Shown here in pieces: positions 6,501 to 7,799 of a DNA stretch of 7,799 nucleotides. The notes beneath the pieces were generated by a model that did not search any database, had not been told where the DNA came from, and worked only from the letters and a program-made list of their open reading frames with translations. The translations under genes and the position numbers were made by a program. Within the stretch, counting starts at the first letter, position 1. Every line of letters starts with the position of its first letter. Origin of the DNA: Rickettsia typhi (GTDB lineage Bacteria > Pseudomonadota > Alphaproteobacteria > Rickettsiales > UBA1997); the NCBI GenBank assembly GCA_945861125.1, contig CAMASZ010000052.1, positions 1 through 7,799 of the forward strand. The letters are read 5' to 3'.

Positions 6501-7799
6501 TTAAGAAAAAATAAAATCATTATTTGTTAAAATTAAATCTCCGCTTAATTTAAGCATAAAAGATTTATTTTGGTTAAATATTAAAGTATATTGATCTTCG
6601 TATGAATAAATTAGATTATCTGAATCAGAAGCATCATTTATATTGATAATTGAAACGAAATCAAGAGCTGATAAATCAATTTTATCATCACCTTTAGTAA
6701 AATCTTGTATTATATCAGTATTATTTATATTTGATTCTTCAAAGTTATTAAAAACAAAATAATCAAATCCTTCTCCTCCTAAAATATTATCTGCACCAAG
6801 ACCGCCTTCTATAATATCATTTCCTGATTTTCCTTCAAGATAATCATTACCTGATTTACCAATGATATAATTATTTAAATGATCACCAATAATTTCATCA
6901 TTAAATTGACTGCCAATTATGTTTTCAATATTGATTATTGTGTCTCCTTCGGCTTCACCGTAGTAAGCTGTTTTATTGGTCAAATTAATTTTTACTAAAT
7001 TTTTAGAATTTTCATAAGTTATAGTATCAATTCCACTTTCCCCGTCTATATAATCAGAACCCTCACCGCCTTCAATTAAATCTGCTCCTTGATATCCTAA
7101 TATTTTATCATTACCCTCTCCTCCTTTAAGAATATCATCACCATAACCGCCGTTTAAATTATCATCACCAACATCGCCATTAATTGTGTCATTACCATCA
7201 TTACCCCATAAAATATCATTACCATTATTACCATTTAAAGTAATGTCTCCATAAGAAAATTTAGAGGAAGATAGATCAATAATATCATTGCCATCAAGTC
7301 CATTTATAATTTCTATTCCCGATATACGAACTCCGTTTGAAGTGGCATTTTCGGAGATAAAATCATCTAGAAAAATAGCATCATCATCATTAGTCAAATT
7401 AATTGTATCGGCGTCACCATTTTTACCATCAAATGTGTCAAAGCTTTTTATTTTATTGTTAATAAATATTTTTTCTTTTGAATAAGAATTTAGTGCATAA
7501 TAAATTTTCTTGCTGTTTATTTTCCAAATCTCATCTTTTAAAAAAGCAATTATATCATTTTCATTAGAGCCAATAACTATATCAATTTTTCCAATATTAG
7601 TTAAAGTATTTTGACCTTTAAAATTATCACTAAAAATAATGTTGTAATCTATATTTTTATTATCTTTAATTTCACTAACAACAATTAATTTAAAAGATCT
7701 TTTAGTTTCTAATTGACCATCAGATGCTATAATATCTATATCTAATGAGTTTTGGTTTTGTGAATTTCCTATAATTATAAATTCTAAATTTTCTGCATT
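6501..7799 (-). CDS. C-terminal part of a large RTX calcium-binding protein with cadherin-like segment (5' end outside window)
   Basis: The frame is open from base 7799 to the TAA at 6503-6501, giving 432 residues with no ATG, GTG or TTG before a TTG at 7397. That TTG lies inside continuous protein and is not the real start. Residues 1-45 resemble the end of a cadherin-like domain ('LDIDIIASDGQLETKRSF' followed by a beta strand). Residues about 167-257 and 304-346 hold about 15 RTX nonapeptides (GGxGxDxhx type, for example 'GNDGNDTIN' and 'GGEGNDKIL') that bind calcium in a beta-roll after export. A degenerate spacer with 'DTIINIENIIGSQFNDEI' separates the arrays. Residues about 339-384 ('FDYFVFN', 'DIIQDFTKGDDKIDLSALDF') match the serralysin-type C-terminal RTX domain. 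The final 'LTNNDFIFS' suits an uncleaved type I secretion signal. It is probably a secreted or surface adhesin, but no catalytic domain is visible in this part. No ABC exporter gene is in the window. Confidence 0.9.
   Translation of the reverse strand, partial: NAENLEFIIIGNSQNQNSLDIDIIASDGQLETKRSFKLIVVSEIKDNKNIDYNIIFSDNFKGQNTLTNIGKIDIVIGSNENDIIAFLKDEIWKINSKKIYYALNSYSKEKIFINNKIKSFDTFDGKNGDADTINLTNDDDAIFLDDFISENATSNGVRISGIEIINGLDGNDIIDLSSSKFSYGDITLNGNNGNDILWGNDGNDTINGDVGDDNLNGGYGDDILKGGEGNDKILGYQGADLIEGGEGSDYIDGESGIDTITYENSKNLVKINLTNKTAYYGEAEGDTIINIENIIGSQFNDEIIGDHLNNYIIGKSGNDYLEGKSGNDIIEGGLGADNILGGEGFDYFVFNNFEESNINNTDIIQDFTKGDDKIDLSALDFVSIININDASDSDNLIYSYEDQYTLIFNQNKSFMLKLSGDLILTNNDFIFS

Noticed and set aside
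7395..7397. TTG as the start codon of the RTX gene
   Set aside because: The frame continues upstream without a stop for 134 codons to the window edge, including a cadherin-like segment, so the TTG is internal.
7288..7485. Plus-strand short frame opposite the RTX gene
   Set aside because: It is a shadow of the RTX repeats; the real frame is the minus-strand one, which is open to the window edge.
1..7799. tRNA, rRNA, CRISPR array or riboswitch
   Set aside because: I saw no cloverleaf-like sequence, no regularly spaced repeats and no recognisable riboswitch core; the non-coding space is limited to 2996-3038 and 6271-6500.

Overview
The window is a very AT-rich stretch of bacterial chromosome. 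It holds two conserved metabolic genes, pyruvate phosphate dikinase and a COQ7-type ubiquinone hydroxylase. On either side lie accessory genes of host-interaction type: a broken multidomain gene with a eukaryotic-like ubiquitin-protease module, and a secreted RTX/cadherin-type protein. The COQ7-type hydroxylase, PPDK, strong AT bias and a eukaryote-like deubiquitinase together suggest an intracellular alphaproteobacterium of the Rickettsiales/Holosporales kind living in a eukaryotic cell. This is inference; there is no rRNA or other phylogenetic marker here.

Positions 2-2995 (+) form one continuous reading frame, entering from outside the window and interrupted only by a TAA at 962-964. In order it encodes a stretch resembling the C-terminal half of a macro domain, a charged linker, an HD-type metal phosphohydrolase-like domain (the TAA falls inside it), and a ubiquitin-specific-protease (USP/C19)-like region. 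In the USP-like part the His box comes before the Cys box, the reverse of normal USPs. A low-complexity Lys/Ser/Asp/Glu tract and a helical C-terminus follow. The gene ends at a perfect 57-bp tandem duplication (2955-3068), which also holds the end of the convergent coq7 gene.

Positions 3039-6270 (-) hold ppdK followed 1 nt later by coq7, a probable two-gene operon. PPDK interconverts pyruvate and phosphoenolpyruvate; COQ7 carries out a late hydroxylation in ubiquinone synthesis. Both look intact.

Positions 6271-6500 are non-coding. They hold a palindromic, MITE-like element of about 143 bp (6325-6467) with long imperfect inverted repeats whose tips resemble IS6-family ends, a candidate ppdK promoter just outside it, and a stem-loop directly after the RTX gene's stop codon.

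Positions 6501-7799 (-) are the C-terminal 432 residues of a large RTX protein whose 5' end lies beyond the window. It has a cadherin-like segment, about 15 glycine/aspartate nonapeptide repeats and a C-terminus typical of type I secretion substrates.
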